NCBI RefSeq assembly: GCF_002266435.3
Contig: NZ_CP029426.2
Location: 3,812,001 to 3,876,000 of the forward strand
Direction: 5' to 3'
Source of the DNA: Bradyrhizobium amphicarpaeae
GTDB lineage: Bacteria > Pseudomonadota > Alphaproteobacteria > Rhizobiales > Xanthobacteraceae
DNA length: 64,000 nt
The position numbers and the translations under genes were made by a program. A model generated the notes under the pieces. That model saw nothing but the letters and a program-made list of their open reading frames with translations. It ran no database searches and was not told where the DNA came from. Below, in pieces: positions 1-7,322 of the stretch. Positions within the stretch are counted from its first letter, which is position 1. Each line of letters begins with the position of its first letter.

Positions 1-60
1 GGCGACACGCAAGCGAGAATGCGGCACATGTTAAATACGCTGCATCGCAAAATCGCGTGA
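1..60 (+). CDS. Possible C-terminal tail of a gene cut by the window edge
   Basis: Frame 1 is open from the first base to a TGA at 58-60 and gives 19 residues ending RHMLNTLHRKIA. The pattern T-x-x-R-x-x-H-x-x-x-x-x-x-R-K resembles the end of a LuxR-type helix-turn-helix, which would make this the tail of a transcriptional regulator. Nineteen codons are too few to prove coding, and frame 3 is also open over this stretch, so this is a weak call. Confidence 0.25.
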   Translation, partial: GDTQARMRHMLNTLHRKIA

Positions 61-157
61 GCCTTAATTAGCAGAAAACCAACGCATTTGTGTTGCGACC
101 TCGTCAACTGATTCTGCTTATGTTAGACTTAGGTCTCGAAGCAGGGAGGTCACCACG

Positions 158-376
158 ATGTCAGCAGTCGCTGAAGTGATGTCGACCGTAGCGCTAAGGC
201 GTGATCCGCGTTGCAGCGAGTTGCCGACCTGTCCCGTCTGCGCCGACTCCATGGTCGCCGCCGAAGCATCCGCCTATGTCTCGGACCACGTCATCAGCTA
301 TCTCTGGACCTGCGACAATTGCGGCTACGGCTTCGTCACCAAGCACGCCGTCAAGCAGCGGATCGTGTGCAATTGA
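158..376 (+). CDS. Small zinc-ribbon-like hypothetical protein
   Basis: This encodes 72 residues. Two CxxC knuckles (CPVC near residues 25-28 and CDNC near 52-55) are about 24 residues apart, the spacing of a zinc ribbon, so zinc binding is likely. There is no signal peptide or membrane segment. A strong ribosome binding site, GGGAGGT at 145-151, precedes the ATG. The gene converges on tgt with a 15 bp gap. I do not recognise a function. Short two-knuckle proteins of this kind are common in rhizobia and may bind RNA, DNA or a protein partner. Confidence 0.7.
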   Translation: MSAVAEVMSTVALRRDPRCSELPTCPVCADSMVAAEASAYVSDHVISYLWTCDNCGYGFVTKHAVKQRIVCN

Positions 377-391
377 GTCTGGACCATTGAT

Positions 392-1537
392 CTAGCGCGG
401 GGCGATATCGCCCCTCGCCCAGTCCGCGCGCGTCCGTTGATAGAACTCCTCGAACCTTCCCTGCGCGATCGCGTCCCTGATGCCCTGCATCAGGAACTGG
501 TAGTAGGCGATATTGATTTCGGACAGCAGCATCGCCCCGAGCGTCTCGCCCGCCTTGACGAGATGATGCAGATAGGCGCGCGCACAGGTGCGCGCCGACG
601 GCCATGAGCTCTCCTCATCGAGCGGACGGGGATCGTCGGCGTGGCGCGCATTGCGCAAATTCACCTGACCGAAGCGCGTGAAGGCGACGCCGTGCCTGCC
701 ATTGCGGGTCGGCATCACGCAATCGAACATGTCGATGCCGCGCTTGACGGCCTCGAGGATGTCGTCGGGCGTGCCGACGCCCATCAGATAACGCGGGCGC
801 TGTTTCGGCAGCAATGGTGCGGTCTCGTCGATCATCGCCAGCATCACCGCCTGCGGCTCGCCGACGGCGAGGCCGCCGATCGCATAACCATGGAAGCCGA
901 TCGCGACGAGGCCCTGCGCGCTCGCATGGCGAAGCTCTGGCACGTCGCCGCCCTGCACGATGCCGAACAGCATGTAACCGTCGGGCGCGCTCTCGAAGGC
1001 GCGCTTGCTGCGCTCGGCCCAGCGCAGCGACAATTGCATGGCGCGCTCGATGTCGGCGCGCTCCGCCGGCAACCGTACGCACTCGTCCATCTGCATCGCG
1101 ATGTCGGAGCCGAGCAGGCGCTGCACCTCGATCGAGCGCTCCGGCGACAGCTCTACCTTGGCGCCGTCGATATGCGAGCGGAAAGTGACGGCGTTCTCGG
1201 TGACCTTCCGCAGGTCCGACAGCGACATCACCTGGAAGCCGCCGGAATCCGTCAGCATCGGCCCGTTCCAGCCGGTGAATTTCTGCAGGCCCCCGAGCGC
1301 TGCGATCCGCTCGGCGCTCGGACGCAGCATCAAATGATAGGTGTTGCCGAGCACGATGTCGGCGCCGGCATCGCGCACCTCGCGCCAGTGCATGCCCTTC
1401 ATCGCACCGGCGGTACCGACCGGCATGAAGGCGGGCGTGCGCACCACGCCGTGAGGCGTGGTCAGGCGCCCGGTGCGCGCGGCGCCGTCGGTGCCGAGCA
1501 ATTCAAAGTGATTGGGAAGATCATGGTTCGGATTCAT
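392..1537 (-). CDS. tgt: Queuine tRNA-ribosyltransferase (tRNA-guanine transglycosylase)
   Basis: This 381-residue protein, of normal family length, exchanges guanine 34 of GUN-anticodon tRNAs for the queuosine precursor preQ1. Visible landmarks are DSGGFQ at 97-102 (general acid/base Asp97), MDEC at 150-153, GGLAVGE at 221-227 (the bacterial, preQ1-type pocket) and [10 protein letters not shown] at 271-280 with nucleophile Asp272. The C-terminal zinc site is abnormal. Where E. coli Tgt has CxCxxC and a later His, this protein has Ser310, Trp312, Ala315 and Ile341, so all four ligands are gone although the surrounding RAYLHHL is kept. The product works in the same pathway as queA at 6117-7184. 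It is divergent from the patatin gene, with 190 bp between the starts. Confidence 0.96.
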   Translation of the reverse strand: MNPNHDLPNHFELLGTDGAARTGRLTTPHGVVRTPAFMPVGTAGAMKGMHWREVRDAGADIVLGNTYHLMLRPSAERIAALGGLQKFTGWNGPMLTDSGGFQVMSLSDLRKVTENAVTFRSHIDGAKVELSPERSIEVQRLLGSDIAMQMDECVRLPAERADIERAMQLSLRWAERSKRAFESAPDGYMLFGIVQGGDVPELRHASAQGLVAIGFHGYAIGGLAVGEPQAVMLAMIDETAPLLPKQRPRYLMGVGTPDDILEAVKRGIDMFDCVMPTRNGRHGVAFTRFGQVNLRNARHADDPRPLDEESSWPSARTCARAYLHHLVKAGETLGAMLLSEINIAYYQFLMQGIRDAIAQGRFEEFYQRTRADWARGDIAPR

Positions 1538-1649
1538 GGCCGTGCTTATTGCGTGTCAGAGGAAGCCGATCAACCCGCCCGGTCCGCGCTCTGGCACCCC
1601 GTGCCTCAGACTGGGACAGAACTGACGCAGTCATTTCGCGCCGCGGCCC

Positions 1650-1678
1650 TTGCTAAACAAAACGATACCGTGTAGTTT
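1650..1678 (+). promoter_or_regulatory. Candidate promoter of the patatin-TetR pair
   Basis: A -35-like TTGCTA (1650-1655) and a weak -10-like TAGTTT (1673-1678) are 17 bp apart, about 50 bp upstream of the patatin ATG. The palindromic operator at 1659-1679 fills the spacer and covers the -10, the arrangement expected for a repressor-blocked promoter. Confidence 0.45.
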
Positions 1679-1679
1679 T
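1659..1679. promoter_or_regulatory. Palindromic operator, copy 1 (probable TetR binding site)
   Basis: This is a 21 bp imperfect palindrome with arms AAAACGATAC and GTGTAGTTTT around a central C. Eight of ten arm positions pair. It matches the second copy at 3865-3885 at 17 of 21 positions. The two copies flank the patatin-TetR gene pair, which suggests that both are sites for the encoded TetR protein. Confidence 0.6.
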
Positions 1680-1727
1680 ACCGGTGGGGCTGGACGAGAT
1701 GCCGCGGCAAATTGCCGGCGGCGGTAG

Positions 1728-2936
1728 ATGCGTGATCGCCAGCCACCGACAATGCCCTTCCCTTCAGGTTCGACTGACAAGTCCGGCCGCTCGCCCGGCC
1801 GGAAAAGACAGGCAGGCGCACGCCTGACCGCATTTCAGCTTCTGACGTGCAGCCTGGCGCTCGGCGCCTGCACTTCCCTGCCCCGCACGCCCTACACAGC
1901 CGCGGAAGCCAGCACGTCGCGCGTGCTCGATATCGACGGCCTCCGGCGCTACGCCAACGACCCCGTCACCAAATTCAGCTACGAGAAGGACACCGGCACC
2001 GCAACGAAGTCCTATCTGGCGCTGTCCGGCGGCGGTGCCGATGGCGCTTACGGCGTCGGCGTTCTCAACGGCTGGAGCGCGGCCCGAACCCGCCCCACCT
2101 TCTCCGTCGTCTCGGGCGTGAGCACCGGCGGCCTGATCGCGCCGTTTGCGTATCTCGGCTCGCAATACGACGACACGCTGAAGGAGGTCTATACCAGCGG
2201 CATCGCCGAGAGCCTGTTGAGCGATCCGAGCATCATGCGCGTGCTGTTCGGATCCGGCCTGTTCGGCAACACGCGGCTGCGCGAGCTGGTGGCGCGCTAT
2301 GTCGGGCCGGAGGTCATGGCGCAAGTCGCGCGCGAGAATGCCAAGGGCCGGAAGCTGCTTGTGGTGACGACCGATCTCGACACCCAGCGCACCGCGATCT
2401 GGGACATGGGCAAGATCGCCGCGGTCGGCACGCCCCAGGCGCTCAAACTGTTTCGCGACGTGATGGCGGCCTCCGCCAGTATTCCCCTGGTATTTCCGCC
2501 GATCATGATCGACGCCGAGGGCGAGGGCCGCAAGTTTCAGGAGATGCATGTCGACGGCGGCGTGACCGCCCCGGTGCTGACGCTGCCGGAAGCCCTGCTG
2601 TTCCAAGGCAGCCGGCTGCCGGGCAGCGCGAAGATGGACATCTACATCCTCGTCAACAAGAAGATCGAACGCAATTTCGAGCTCGTCTCCAACGGCACCA
2701 TCGACGTCGCCTCGCGCAGCCTGTCAGCGATCACCCAGTCGCAGACGCGCTCGATCATCTTCTCGACCTATGATTTCGCCAAGCGCAACCGTCTCGGCTT
2801 CCACCTCTCCTACATCGCACGCGAGTACCCGGCGCCGCCCTCGGAAGGATTCGACACCGGCTACATGCGGGCGCTCTACCAATACGGATATGACAAGGCC
2901 GCTGCCGGTCAGGCCTGGAGCTCGACGGTGCCGTGA
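1728..2936 (+). CDS. Patatin-like phospholipase, lipoprotein
   Basis: This encodes 402 residues. A patatin/RssA-type serine lipid acyl hydrolase is indicated by the oxyanion loop GGGADG at 101-106, the nucleophile elbow GVSTG at 130-134 (Ser132) and the DGG of the catalytic Asp near residue 275. The N-terminus is basic, then hydrophobic, and ends in a lipobox (LGAC, Cys48), so the enzyme is probably anchored in the envelope as a lipoprotein. An alternative ATG at 1752 would still keep the signal peptide. The stop overlaps the in-frame GTG of the following TetR reading frame, so the two genes are probably co-transcribed. Substrate is unknown; a phospholipid or glyceride is most likely. Confidence 0.85.
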   Translation: MRDRQPPTMPFPSGSTDKSGRSPGRKRQAGARLTAFQLLTCSLALGACTSLPRTPYTAAEASTSRVLDIDGLRRYANDPVTKFSYEKDTGTATKSYLALSGGGADGAYGVGVLNGWSAARTRPTFSVVSGVSTGGLIAPFAYLGSQYDDTLKEVYTSGIAESLLSDPSIMRVLFGSGLFGNTRLRELVARYVGPEVMAQVARENAKGRKLLVVTTDLDTQRTAIWDMGKIAAVGTPQALKLFRDVMAASASIPLVFPPIMIDAEGEGRKFQEMHVDGGVTAPVLTLPEALLFQGSRLPGSAKMDIYILVNKKIERNFELVSNGTIDVASRSLSAITQSQTRSIIFSTYDFAKRNRLGFHLSYIAREYPAPPSEGFDTGYMRALYQYGYDKAAAGQAWSSTVP

Positions 2937-3058
2937 GACGGAACGAGGCGCCGGCCGAAACAGTTGACGATACGGCCAATTCGGCCAGATTCGCCATGAC
3001 GCCCCGGCTCCTGCGCGATATAGAAACGACTGTCAGAAACGCGCAGGAATCAGTGGGC

Positions 3059-3805
3059 ATGGGATTGACTGCGACCAGGACAAAACCGGCTGTGCCGCGG
3101 CGCGAGGTACCGAAATCCCGTGGCGGCCGGCCGACGAAATCCGCGGCCATCGAGCGCGACCAGCGGCTGATCGAGGTCGCCACCCGGCTATTCCTGGACC
3201 GCGGCTTCGATGCCACCTCGCTCGACGCGGTCGCGGAAGCGGCCCGGGTCAGCAAACCCACCGTCTATTCCCGCTATGGCGACAAGCGCGGCCTGTTTGC
3301 CGCCGTGCTGAGGCGCGAGATCGCACGCTGGCTTGCGCCGCTGTCGGCCGCCGCCGAGACGCAGCTCTCCAGCGCCTCCGACATCTCGGTCGAGCAGCGC
3401 CTGGTCGAGATCGGGCGCGAGATGCTGACGTTCACCTGCGGGCCCGACGCCGTCGCGTTCAGCCGCATGATGACGTCGCAGGCCATCAACTTCCCCGACG
3501 TCGCCAAGCTCGGCAAGGAGGAAGGCTGGCTCAAGGCGGTCGACACCACCGCGCGCTTCTTCGACCGTCTGGTGGCGCAGGGCGCGCTCGACGTCGAGGA
3601 CACCACCATTGCCGCCGAGGTGTTTCTCGACGTGGTCGTCGGTCACACCCACCGCTTGGCGACGTTCGGAACGGCGCTCGAGATGAAGCCCGCCGAGAAG
3701 CGCATGCGCGCGGCCATCAAGCTGTTCCTCGCCGGTGCGCTGGGACCTGCCGACCGCGTCCAGGACACCACCAAAGGCTCATCGCGGCGACGCCCCACGC
3801 GCTGA
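3059..3805 (+). CDS. TetR/AcrR-family transcriptional regulator
   Basis: This encodes 248 residues from the ATG at 3059, which has an AGGA about 10 bp upstream. The frame stays open back to a GTG at 2933, but the extra 42 residues look unlike the family. The N-terminal helix-turn-helix is typical: RLIEVATRLFLDRGFDATS followed by VAEAARVSKPTVYSRYGDK. The C-terminal ligand or dimerisation domain resembles the AcrR/YxaF type. It lies directly behind the patatin gene, and 21 bp palindromes occur on both sides of the pair, so it probably represses its own operon and the promoter at 3854-3882. The inducer is unknown. Confidence 0.88.
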   Translation: MGLTATRTKPAVPRREVPKSRGGRPTKSAAIERDQRLIEVATRLFLDRGFDATSLDAVAEAARVSKPTVYSRYGDKRGLFAAVLRREIARWLAPLSAAAETQLSSASDISVEQRLVEIGREMLTFTCGPDAVAFSRMMTSQAINFPDVAKLGKEEGWLKAVDTTARFFDRLVAQGALDVEDTTIAAEVFLDVVVGHTHRLATFGTALEMKPAEKRMRAAIKLFLAGALGPADRVQDTTKGSSRRRPTR

Positions 3806-3853
3806 CAATTCCGTGAGATTACCTGCTTTCCCCCCGTGGACCTGCCTGCGCCG

Positions 3854-3882
3854 TTGACCAAAATAAAACGATACGGTATGGT
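3854..3882 (+). promoter_or_regulatory. Candidate promoter upstream of the PepSY gene
   Basis: A -35 TTGACC (3854-3859) and a -10 TATGGT (3877-3882) are 17 bp apart and point at the PepSY gene starting at 4057. The operator at 3865-3885 covers the spacer and -10. If used, the transcript would have a leader of about 165 nt. Confidence 0.5.
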
Positions 3883-3885
3883 TTA
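3865..3885. promoter_or_regulatory. Palindromic operator, copy 2 (probable TetR binding site)
   Basis: Arms AAAACGATAC and GTATGGTTTA surround a central G, with eight of ten arm positions pairing. The left arm is identical to that of copy 1 at 1659-1679. A further half-site-like CGATACGG recurs 25 bp downstream (3894-3901), which may be a degenerate third site. Confidence 0.6.
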
Positions 3886-4056
3886 GTTACAAGCGATACG
3901 GACCGCTTTTTTCACCAGCCCCAAAGGTGGCCCGTACCGCTAGATCGCCGTGCCGGGTACAGCCCTGCCACGACGTTCCGCGGCCGGCCGACGCCCAAGG
4001 CCGGCCGCGAATTCTTTACGATCATCCGGCACACTCGCTGGCCGAGGGTTTCGAGC

Positions 4057-4665
4057 ATGACGACAGCCAGACGACATGTCTCGCAATTGCTTGCGACCGC
4101 CTTGTCCGCGCTCCTCATCGCCGCACCGGCCCGGGCAATCGTCTCCGCTGGCACGCCGACCGCCAACGCCTTTCACAGCGACACAGATGGTGATGCCGAG
4201 GCCGACCGCCGGGCCATCAGCCGCGAGATCGAGCGCTTCCGCAGTTCGTCGATCTCCATCAGCCAGGCGATGTCGATTGCCGAAGCCCGGCACGCCGGCG
4301 CCACCACGGCGGATGTGAGTTTCGACGGGGCCTCCGGAATGCCGGTGTATCGGGTGAAGACCCTGCACAACGACCGGATCTGGCGCCACACCATCAATGC
4401 GACGACCGGCGAACTCGTCGGCGGCGAAGCCGCACTTCCCCTCGCCGAGCTCGACCACGAGGACCGTGACAACCTCGCGGCGCTCGGTGCGATCAGGCAC
4501 CGCCTGGCCGAGGCCGTGCGCGTCGCCGAACGCGCCGCCTCGGGCAAGGCGATCAGCGGCGGGCTGGTGCGCGAACGCGGCCGGCTGAATTTTTCGATCG
4601 TCGTCGTCAGTGGCGACGATCTCAAGGAGGTCACCCTCGAACCGCCGGGCGCCAAGACGAAATAG
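4057..4665 (+). CDS. Secreted PepSY-domain protein
   Basis: This encodes 202 residues. The first 28 or so form a Sec signal peptide ending at ARA, so the mature protein is periplasmic. Two segments have the PepSY pattern: 'SISISQAMSIAEARH' followed by VYRVKTLHND and a GEL turn near residues 65-130, then a partial repeat ('HRLAEAVRVAERAASGKAI', then LNFSIVVVSGDD) near 145-195. PepSY domains usually inhibit peptidases or sit in membrane sensors; the real role here is unknown. The gene lies behind the operator-covered promoter at 3854-3882, so it may belong to the TetR regulon. No obvious partner follows, because the asd leader promoter starts about 65 bp downstream. Confidence 0.75.
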   Translation: MTTARRHVSQLLATALSALLIAAPARAIVSAGTPTANAFHSDTDGDAEADRRAISREIERFRSSSISISQAMSIAEARHAGATTADVSFDGASGMPVYRVKTLHNDRIWRHTINATTGELVGGEAALPLAELDHEDRDNLAALGAIRHRLAEAVRVAERAASGKAISGGLVRERGRLNFSIVVVSGDDLKEVTLEPPGAKTK

Positions 4666-4731
4666 CAGGTGCGAAATAGCGGTGCCCAATAGCGGAAGTC
4701 CGGCCCCGGCATCGACCGGGGTGAAAGGCCA

Positions 4732-4760
4732 TTGACGGGCGCAAAACTCTCCCGCATAAG
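4732..4760 (+). promoter_or_regulatory. Promoter of the asd leader
   Basis: The -35 TTGACG (4732-4737) and -10 CATAAG (4755-4760) are separated by 17 bp. The expected transcription start is near 4767, one or two bases before the leader-peptide ATG at 4769, so the leader mRNA would be leaderless or nearly so. Confidence 0.6.
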
Positions 4761-4768
4761 TCGCCGCC

Positions 4769-4840
4769 ATGTTCACGACCACCAAACGCACGACCAAAAC
4801 CACCACGGCCTCAGGGGCCCGGGGAGGCGTGCGCGCGTAG
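4769..4840 (+). CDS. Threonine-rich leader peptide of asd
   Basis: This is a 23-codon reading frame with eight threonine codons among codons 3-13 (runs of three, two and three, split by Lys and Lys/Arg), then a Gly/Arg/Ala-rich tail and a TAG stop at 4838. There is no good Shine-Dalgarno site, which fits initiation at the 5' end of the transcript. It is followed 31 nt later by a Rho-independent terminator and then by asd, whose product lies in the aspartate pathway to threonine. The arrangement matches a transcription attenuator in which ribosome stalling at Thr codons reports low charged tRNA-Thr. The segment 4804-4812 can pair with 4824-4831 (pause hairpin), and GGGGC at 4814-4818 can pair with the 5' arm of the terminator. 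Confidence 0.75.
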   Translation: MFTTTKRTTKTTTASGARGGVRA

Positions 4841-4870
4841 TCGTCGACTAGAACGCAATCCACTCTACCG

Positions 4871-4902
4871 AAGCCCCGCCCATGATGGTCCGGGGCTTTT
4901 TT
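4871..4902 (+). terminator. Attenuator terminator in front of asd
   Basis: The perfect stem AAGCCCCG (4871-4878) / CGGGGCTT (4891-4898) has a 12-nt loop and runs into six consecutive T residues (4897-4902). It sits between the leader peptide and the asd start, so it can only act as a conditional terminator for asd. Confidence 0.85.
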
Positions 4903-4935
4903 GTTGTCTAGATTTCAAACGCAATGGAGGACAAA

Positions 4936-5961
4936 GTGAGTAACGATCCCGTCGTCGCGATTGTCGGCGTCACCGGTGCGGTGGGCGCCGAATTCATCGC
5001 CACCATGGACAAGCGCGGCTTTCGCATCAGCAAGCTGAAGGCGCTGGCCAGCGCCCGCTCGGCCGGCAAGACGGTGTCGTTCCGGGGCAAGGACGTCGTC
5101 ATCGAGGAGCTGACCGAGCGCTCTTTCGAAGGCGTCGATATCGCGCTGTTCTCCGCCGGCGGCAGCATCTCGAAGAAGTTCGCACCCATCGCAGTCAAGT
5201 CCGGCGCGGTCGTGATCGACAATTCCTCCGCCTTCCGCATGGATCCGAACGTGCCGCTGGTGATCCCCGAGATCAACGCCAACCGCATACGCGACCACAA
5301 GGGCATCATCGCCAACCCGAATTGCGCCGCCATCACCGCCCTGGTGCCGCTGTGGCCGATCCACCAGAAGAACCGCATCAAGCGCGTCATCATCTCGACC
5401 TACCAGGCCGCGTCCGGCGCCGGCGCCGCCGCGATGGAGGAGCTGGTCGAGTCGACCCGCGCCAATCTCAACGGGCAGGTCTATGCGCCGAAGGTGATGC
5501 CGCATCCCTATGCCTTCAACCTCTTCAACCACAACACGGCGATCGATCCTGATACCGGCTACAACGACGAAGAGACCAAGGTCATCAAGGAGACCCGCAA
5601 GATCTTCGAGGACGACGAGATCGCCATCGGCGTCACCTGCGTACGCGTGCCGGTGCTGCGCGCCCATTGCGAGGCCATCACCTTCGAATGCGAGAAGCCG
5701 ATCGACGAGGACCAGGTCCGCGCCATCATGGCCCGGGCATCCGGCGTGAAGGTGGTCGACGACCGCGCCAGGAACTACTTCCCGATGCCGATCGACGCCT
5801 CGGGCCAGGACGACGTCCTGGTCGGCCGCATCCGCAAGGATCTGAGCGATCCCTCAGGGCATTCGATCTCGATGTTCGTGGCGGCGGATCAACTGCTCAA
5901 GGGCGCGGCGCTGAACGCAGTGCAGATCGCGGAGCTGCTGCCGCAGCGGGTGATGGCGTAA
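4936..5961 (+). CDS. asd: Aspartate-semialdehyde dehydrogenase
   Basis: This enzyme reduces aspartyl phosphate to aspartate semialdehyde with NADPH, the branch point to Lys/diaminopimelate, Met, Thr and Ile. I place the start at GTG 4936 because GGAGGA (4926-4931) lies 4 nt upstream; the ATG at 4924 overlaps that ribosome binding site. The 341-residue product has the nucleotide-binding GVTGAVG at 11-17 and the catalytic cysteine in ANPNC (Cys130), followed by the conserved substrate-binding region. Length is normal. It is preceded by a threonine-rich leader peptide and terminator (4769-4902), so expression is probably controlled by attenuation. No other aspartate-pathway gene is adjacent. Confidence 0.95.
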   Translation: MSNDPVVAIVGVTGAVGAEFIATMDKRGFRISKLKALASARSAGKTVSFRGKDVVIEELTERSFEGVDIALFSAGGSISKKFAPIAVKSGAVVIDNSSAFRMDPNVPLVIPEINANRIRDHKGIIANPNCAAITALVPLWPIHQKNRIKRVIISTYQAASGAGAAAMEELVESTRANLNGQVYAPKVMPHPYAFNLFNHNTAIDPDTGYNDEETKVIKETRKIFEDDEIAIGVTCVRVPVLRAHCEAITFECEKPIDEDQVRAIMARASGVKVVDDRARNYFPMPIDASGQDDVLVGRIRKDLSDPSGHSISMFVAADQLLKGAALNAVQIAELLPQRVMA

Positions 5962-5966
5962 CGCAC

Positions 5967-6106
5967 TCACCCGTCATCCTGAGGTGCGAGCCCAGCGCTG
6001 CAAAGCAGCGCTGGGGGAGCCTCGAAGGATGCACGGGCGGGACGCGGCAGCGTGGCCGTCGCCCTTCGAGGCTCGCCGAAGAGGCGAGCACCTCAGGGTG
6101 ACGGTG
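5967..6106. repeat. Long palindromic intergenic repeat between asd and queA
   Basis: The ends form an inverted repeat: CCGTCATCCTGAGGTGCGAG near 5971-5990 pairs with GAGCACCTCAGGGTGACGG near 6086-6104, with few mismatches. Nested inside are a smaller hairpin (CAGCGCTG / CAGCGCTG near 5993-6014) and a third pair, GCCTCGAAGG (6019-6028) with CCTTCGAGGC (6064-6073). This multi-hairpin layout resembles the dispersed palindromic units of Bradyrhizobium intergenic regions. It may also end transcription from both convergent genes. Confidence 0.7.
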
Positions 6107-6116
6107 ATCGATTGCG

Positions 6117-7184
6117 CTACGCCCGAAACAACAGGCACGCATCGCCGTACGAATAGAACCGGTATCCGCTCGCGATCGCATGCGCATAGGCATGCTGCAT
6201 CGTCTCCAGCCCAGAGAACGCCGACACCAGCATGAACAGCGTCGACTTCGGCAAATGGAAATTCGTCATCAGGACATCGACCGCACGGAAGCGATAGCCG
6301 GGCGTGATGAAGATCGAGGTCTCGGCCGCGAACGGCTGAATCGTGCCGTCCTCGCGCGTGGCGCTCTCGAGCAGCCGCAATGACGTGGTGCCGACGGCGA
6401 CGATGCGGCCGCCGTTCTTCCGTGCGCCGTTGAGGCGCTCCGCCGTCTCGGCGGAGATCGTGCCCCACTCGGCGTGCATCTTGTGGCCTTCGGTATCGTC
6501 GACTTTGACCGGCAGGAAGGTCCCTGCCCCGACATGCAGCGTCACGCGGTTGACGCCGACGCCGCGGTCGCGCAGCGCCTGCTCCAGCGCCGGAGTGAAA
6601 TGCAGGCCCGCGGTGGGTGCTGCCACCGCGCCTTCGTTAACCGCAAACATGGTCTGGTAGTCGGCGAGGTCCTGCTCGTCGGGCATGCGCTTGGAGGCGA
6701 TGTAGGGTGGCAGCGGCGGGTTGCCGAGATCGGCGATGGCCTGGTCCAGCGCCGGGCCGTGAAACGAGAACGACAGCGTCACCTCGCCGTCGCCGCCCTT
6801 GGCTTCAACCTCGGCATCGAGATGGCCGAGCAGGCAGACCTTGCCCTCATTGCCGAAGCGGATGCGGTCGCCGGCCGTGAGCTTCTTCGCCGGCTTCACC
6901 AGCGCCTGCCAGCGCGAGCCGTCGAGCCGTTTGATCAGCGTCGCCTCGATCTTCGGCTCGGTCTCGCGGCCGATGCGGCGGCCCTTCAATTGCGCCGCGA
7001 TCACCTTGGTGTCGTTGACGACGAGCTGGTCACCTGGCTTCAGCCATTGCGGGAGGTCGGCGATGGTCTGGTCGCGCAAGCCGCCGTTCTCCACGACCAG
7101 CATCCTGGCGGAGTCGCGCGGGCTCGCCGGGCGCAAGGCGATGCGCTCGGCGGGCAGGTCGAAATCGAACAGGTCGGTGCGCAT
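6117..7184 (-). CDS. queA: S-adenosylmethionine:tRNA ribosyltransferase-isomerase
   Basis: QueA transfers and isomerises the ribosyl part of SAM onto preQ1-modified tRNA to give epoxyqueuosine, the step after Tgt. The 355-residue protein starts [19 protein letters not shown], the standard family N-terminus, and has the hallmarks [28 protein letters not shown] and [10 protein letters not shown] in order. Length is normal. It lies just downstream of the ppi-coaD run on the same strand, with a repeat element between. Confidence 0.96.
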   Translation of the reverse strand: MRTDLFDFDLPAERIALRPASPRDSARMLVVENGGLRDQTIADLPQWLKPGDQLVVNDTKVIAAQLKGRRIGRETEPKIEATLIKRLDGSRWQALVKPAKKLTAGDRIRFGNEGKVCLLGHLDAEVEAKGGDGEVTLSFSFHGPALDQAIADLGNPPLPPYIASKRMPDEQDLADYQTMFAVNEGAVAAPTAGLHFTPALEQALRDRGVGVNRVTLHVGAGTFLPVKVDDTEGHKMHAEWGTISAETAERLNGARKNGGRIVAVGTTSLRLLESATREDGTIQPFAAETSIFITPGYRFRAVDVLMTNFHLPKSTLFMLVSAFSGLETMQHAYAHAIASGYRFYSYGDACLLFRA

Positions 7185-7200
7185 GTCCAGCTTCTGCTAT

Positions 7201-7308
7201 CGCCCGCCTTGTGCGCACTGCGCACTGGGGCGGGCGATCCAGTACTCACGATCGTAGTCGTCACCACCGCCGGTGATTACTGGATGCCCCGCCTGCGCGG
7301 GGCATGAC
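7201..7308. repeat. Two-hairpin intergenic repeat (CCAGTA/TACTGG family), copy 1
   Basis: One hairpin (GCCCGCC near 7203-7209 with GGCGGGC near 7229-7236) is followed by GATCCAGTA, a roughly 30 bp spacer, TACTGGATG, and a second perfect hairpin, ATGCCCCGC (7284-7292) / GCGGGGCAT (7297-7305), ending in GAC. The same architecture recurs at 47768-47869 in the other orientation and, in variant form, at 53317-53400. Confidence 0.65.
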
Positions 7309-7322
7309 AGCCGCAAAGGCGC

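Noticed and set aside
2933..3058. A longer N-terminus for the TetR regulator from the GTG at 2933
   Set aside because: The extra 42 residues do not resemble TetR proteins. The ATG at 3059 gives a standard start.
3890..3911. A third TetR operator at the CGATACGG repeat
   Set aside because: Only the left half matches; the right arm does not pair, so it is at most a degenerate half-site.
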